From MPNO01 sp965200535 (lineage in GTDB: Bacteria; Pseudomonadota; Alphaproteobacteria; MPNO01), in assembly GCA_965200535.1 (NCBI GenBank), contig CBDAUF010000002.1:124001-188000 (forward strand): 64,000 nucleotides of DNA. Direction: 5' to 3'. Below the pieces are notes generated by a model that worked only from the letters and a program-made list of their open reading frames with translations, was not told the origin of the DNA and did not search any database. This document shows positions 62,210 through 64,000 of this stretch, piece after piece. Position 1 is the stretch's first letter. Each line of letters begins with the position of its first letter. The translations under genes were made by a program, and so were the position numbers.

Positions 62210-62341
62210 CTACTCTCCCTGGCCGTCGGACCCTGCGAGGACCTCGCGGATGGTTCTCGGATCGAGGCCTGCCTCGGCGAGGAGATCGGATGCGGTCGGG
62301 GTGTCGCAGCCGGTGTCGGGATCGCGGTCGAAATCGAACAT
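62210..62341 (-). CDS. Small acidic protein (43 aa, copy 2)
   Basis: Identical to 22571-22702. Confidence 0.45.
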   Translation of the reverse strand: MFDFDRDPDTGCDTPTASDLLAEAGLDPRTIREVLAGSDGQGE

Positions 62342-62722
62342 TGGGAAACCTCCGCTGTCTGCGCCGCGGACATCCGGCGGGAGGACCTGCTCCCCCCACC
62401 CTTCCGGGCGCTCGCCCGGCACTCGCGAAACTCCGACTCCGGAAGAGCGGCGGGAAGGGAAGCGGGGGATGAGAGGGTCCCGGCCCGAACACCGGGGCAT
62501 TGCGGTATCGGATGGCCCCCGCCCCCCGCGAACTCGAGCGCACCCGGTCTGCCGCCTTCGCCGGCGGGGGCTCAGTCCGGGGCGACGGTTACCGATGCAC
62601 ACCGCGCAGGCGGCGCTCGGCGAAGGCAGTCTGGGACCCCCGGTCGCGGCCGGGGCGGCGGTTGAGACGGTCCGCGATGCGAAGCGCGCAACCCGGCGCC
62701 ATTATCCGGTTGGCCGGGTGCA
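62342..62722. other. Intergenic, mirrored, no gene recognised
   Basis: Mirror of 22190-22570; nothing recognised. Confidence 0.4.
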
Positions 62723-63817
62723 TCATTCCCATCCCGCCAACCGGGCCAGCACCGGCTCGTCGACGACGATCTCGACCTGGTCCCGGGACAGTCCGGCGAA
62801 AGCGAGGCAGAGCACCACGTCGGCCTCGCAGTCGAAGGTTCCGTGACACGCGCCGGTCTCGATCTCGATCACCGTGAAGCTCGGCGCATAAAGCGGCATG
62901 CCGCGGACATGATCGGAGCGCTCGTACGATCGGCGGGCGCACGGATCGCACCTTGCGGCCCCGTGCGAGGCAGCGCCGCAATCCGTGCATTCGCTGCGTG
63001 AACGCCGGGACCGGTACCTCCGGCGGGCCGCGGCATTCTTCCGTTCGGCCGACCGGCTCTCGGCTTCGATCGCCGAACAGGGCGCGCACCGGGCGCCGCC
63101 GTCGGTCGTGGGGCCGCCGCAGCGGGTACACAAGCGGGCGGCCCTGCGATCGCAATACCGCTGCCTTTCCGCCTGCTGCCGCTTGTCGCGGCATGGCGCG
63201 CACGTGGTTCCGCCGTCGACGGGCGGGCGCTTGCCGCAGCGGATGCAGGACCCGGCTGCGCGCCGGGCTTTCTCGCGCTTGCGGCTGGCGATGCGCGCGA
63301 TCCGGCGTTTCATCTCCACATCGGCGCCGCCGTACAGGGCGCCGGTTTCCTTGCCGGCGCGGTACTTCGCGCGGTCGGCGGCGCGGCGCGCCTCCAGGCA
63401 CGGCTCGCAGGAGGTGCGGTCCGGCGCCGCCGGGGCCTTGCCGCACCTGGTACAGATCCCGTCGGCGAGGCGCTCGGCGGTCACGCGGCGGGATCGCTTG
63501 CGCCGATAGTCCCTCGCCTTCTCCGGATCCCGGCGCGGCCGACCTTCCGCCTTCAGCCGGGCGTCCCTCGCGCGGCTCGCGCGGTTTCGTCTGTCGGTGC
63601 AGGGCTCGCAGAGGCTGCGCCCCGGCGCCGGCCCGGTCTTGCCGCACCTGGGGCACAATCCGGCCGCGAGGCGCGCGGCGCGGCGCTTCCTGAACCGCTC
63701 GCGGTCTGCGGCCCGCCCCCGGGCGGGATCGCGATAGGCCATGCCGGGGTTCTCCATGTCGGGGTGGAAGGAACGGAGGGCGCCCGGCCGGCAGGCCGCC
63801 GGCAGGACGTCCATCAC
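62723..63817 (-). CDS. Five-fold CxxC zinc-ribbon repeat protein (copy 2)
   Basis: Identical to 21095-22189: five repeats with two CxxC pairs each and an acidic C-terminal segment. Starts at 63757 or 63742 are possible instead of 63817. Confidence 0.75.
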   Translation of the reverse strand: MMDVLPAACRPGALRSFHPDMENPGMAYRDPARGRAADRERFRKRRAARLAAGLCPRCGKTGPAPGRSLCEPCTDRRNRASRARDARLKAEGRPRRDPEKARDYRRKRSRRVTAERLADGICTRCGKAPAAPDRTSCEPCLEARRAADRAKYRAGKETGALYGGADVEMKRRIARIASRKREKARRAAGSCIRCGKRPPVDGGTTCAPCRDKRQQAERQRYCDRRAARLCTRCGGPTTDGGARCAPCSAIEAESRSAERKNAAARRRYRSRRSRSECTDCGAASHGAARCDPCARRSYERSDHVRGMPLYAPSFTVIEIETGACHGTFDCEADVVLCLAFAGLSRDQVEIVVDEPVLARLAGWE

Positions 63818-63826
63818 GGAAACCGT

Positions 63827-64000
63827 TCACCCCTTCTGCTTGCGGTCGCACAGAAGCCCCGCGGCCACGACACCCCAGACCTGGACGCCGCCGCGGCTGC
63901 GAAGCCCGGTGCAGATGATGATCTCGGTGCGCGCGGGCCGCATCTCCTTCACCGCCTTCAGCGTGGCCGTGGGGTATTTTGTCTTGCGGGCGCCCTTCTT
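63827..64000 (-). CDS. Hypothetical protein of the maintenance module (copy 2, cut by window edge)
   Basis: The C-terminal 57 codons of the 109-aa protein at 20756-21085; the start is beyond the window. Confidence 0.5.
   Translation of the reverse strand, partial: KKGARKTKYPTATLKAVKEMRPARTEIIICTGLRSRGGVQVWGVVAAGLLCDRKQKG

Larger units (their letters stand above)
60324..64000 (-). repeat. Outer inverted duplication, copy 2 (reaches window end)
   Basis: Reverse-complement partner of 20912-24588 (sum 84912), identical gene products. It continues beyond the window, so the true length and the far boundary are unknown. Confidence 0.92.

Overview
The window looks like an alphaproteobacterial chromosome. 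GC is high, start/stop overlaps of the ATGA type are frequent, TraA/TraD-type plasmid genes are present, and a perfect parS site lies at 7.86 kb. No 16S rRNA or other phylogenetic marker is present, so placement below class level is inference.

Layout. (1) 0.3-11.3 kb is ordinary metabolic chromosome: two SDR dehydrogenases, a TauD-type dioxygenase, a PQQ-type sugar dehydrogenase lipoprotein, a cupin, a class IV aminotransferase, a TPR periplasmic protein, cytochrome c' and a diheme cytochrome c, then a tightly overlapped operon (acyl-CoA ligase, hotdog thioesterase, PyrF-like protein, AhpD-like protein). (2) From about 11.35 kb rightward everything is accessory. A large serine recombinase opens the region, followed by an outer-membrane barrel tail cut by an IS3 element, then a compact four-gene operon at 15.3-19.1 kb (unknown protein, QueC-like PP-loop enzyme, XRE+ImmA/IrrE regulator, PIN nuclease) that looks like a defence island. 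IS1595 and IS21 debris follows. (3) 20.7-27.4 kb is a plasmid/ICE maintenance module (five-fold zinc ribbon protein, SSB, DUF4326, DUF2493/SLOG proteins, ribbon-helix-helix protein). (4) 27.4-36.2 kb carries a broken PIN gene, an HNH nuclease, a Bil-like ubiquitin-like conjugation operon (Ubl, E2-position protein, JAB protease, E1) divergent from an XRE/ImmA pair, higBA, and a GIY-YIG-like gene with its partner. (5) 36.3-40 kb holds a MobF relaxase with a TraD-like gene that lacks the ATPase. (6) 40.3-53.4 kb holds an AlpA-like regulator, the abiEi/abiEii pair, a complete IS1595-family element carrying a fused DNA methyltransferase-HNH gene, a pentapeptide-repeat protein, an LLM oxidoreductase, hicAB and many gene relics. 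(7) 54-57.9 kb repeats the relaxase module in inverted orientation; an AbiV-like gene follows. (8) 59.3-64 kb repeats the maintenance module in inverted orientation and runs off the window end.

The main structural feature is two nested, apparently perfect inverted duplications: 36409-40065 with 53965-57621 (3657 bp) and 20912-24588 with 60324-64000 (at least 3677 bp, continuing past the edge). They bracket most of the defence and toxin-antitoxin cargo and could let these segments invert. Alternatively they mark an assembly joined across repeats.

How the genes work together: the relaxase, TraD-like, ribbon-helix-helix and SSB genes are remains of conjugative or mobilisable elements. The QueC, Bil, AbiE, AbiV, HigBA and HicAB modules are their probable cargo, two of them paired with XRE + ImmA/IrrE control genes. 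Many genes are decaying. The Bil ubiquitin-like gene has an in-frame TAG 18 codons before a conserved-looking glycine terminus, a thermonuclease relic has a TAG in a Trp position, and there are several truncated copies of the relaxase, ribbon-helix-helix, HigA and S24-repressor genes.
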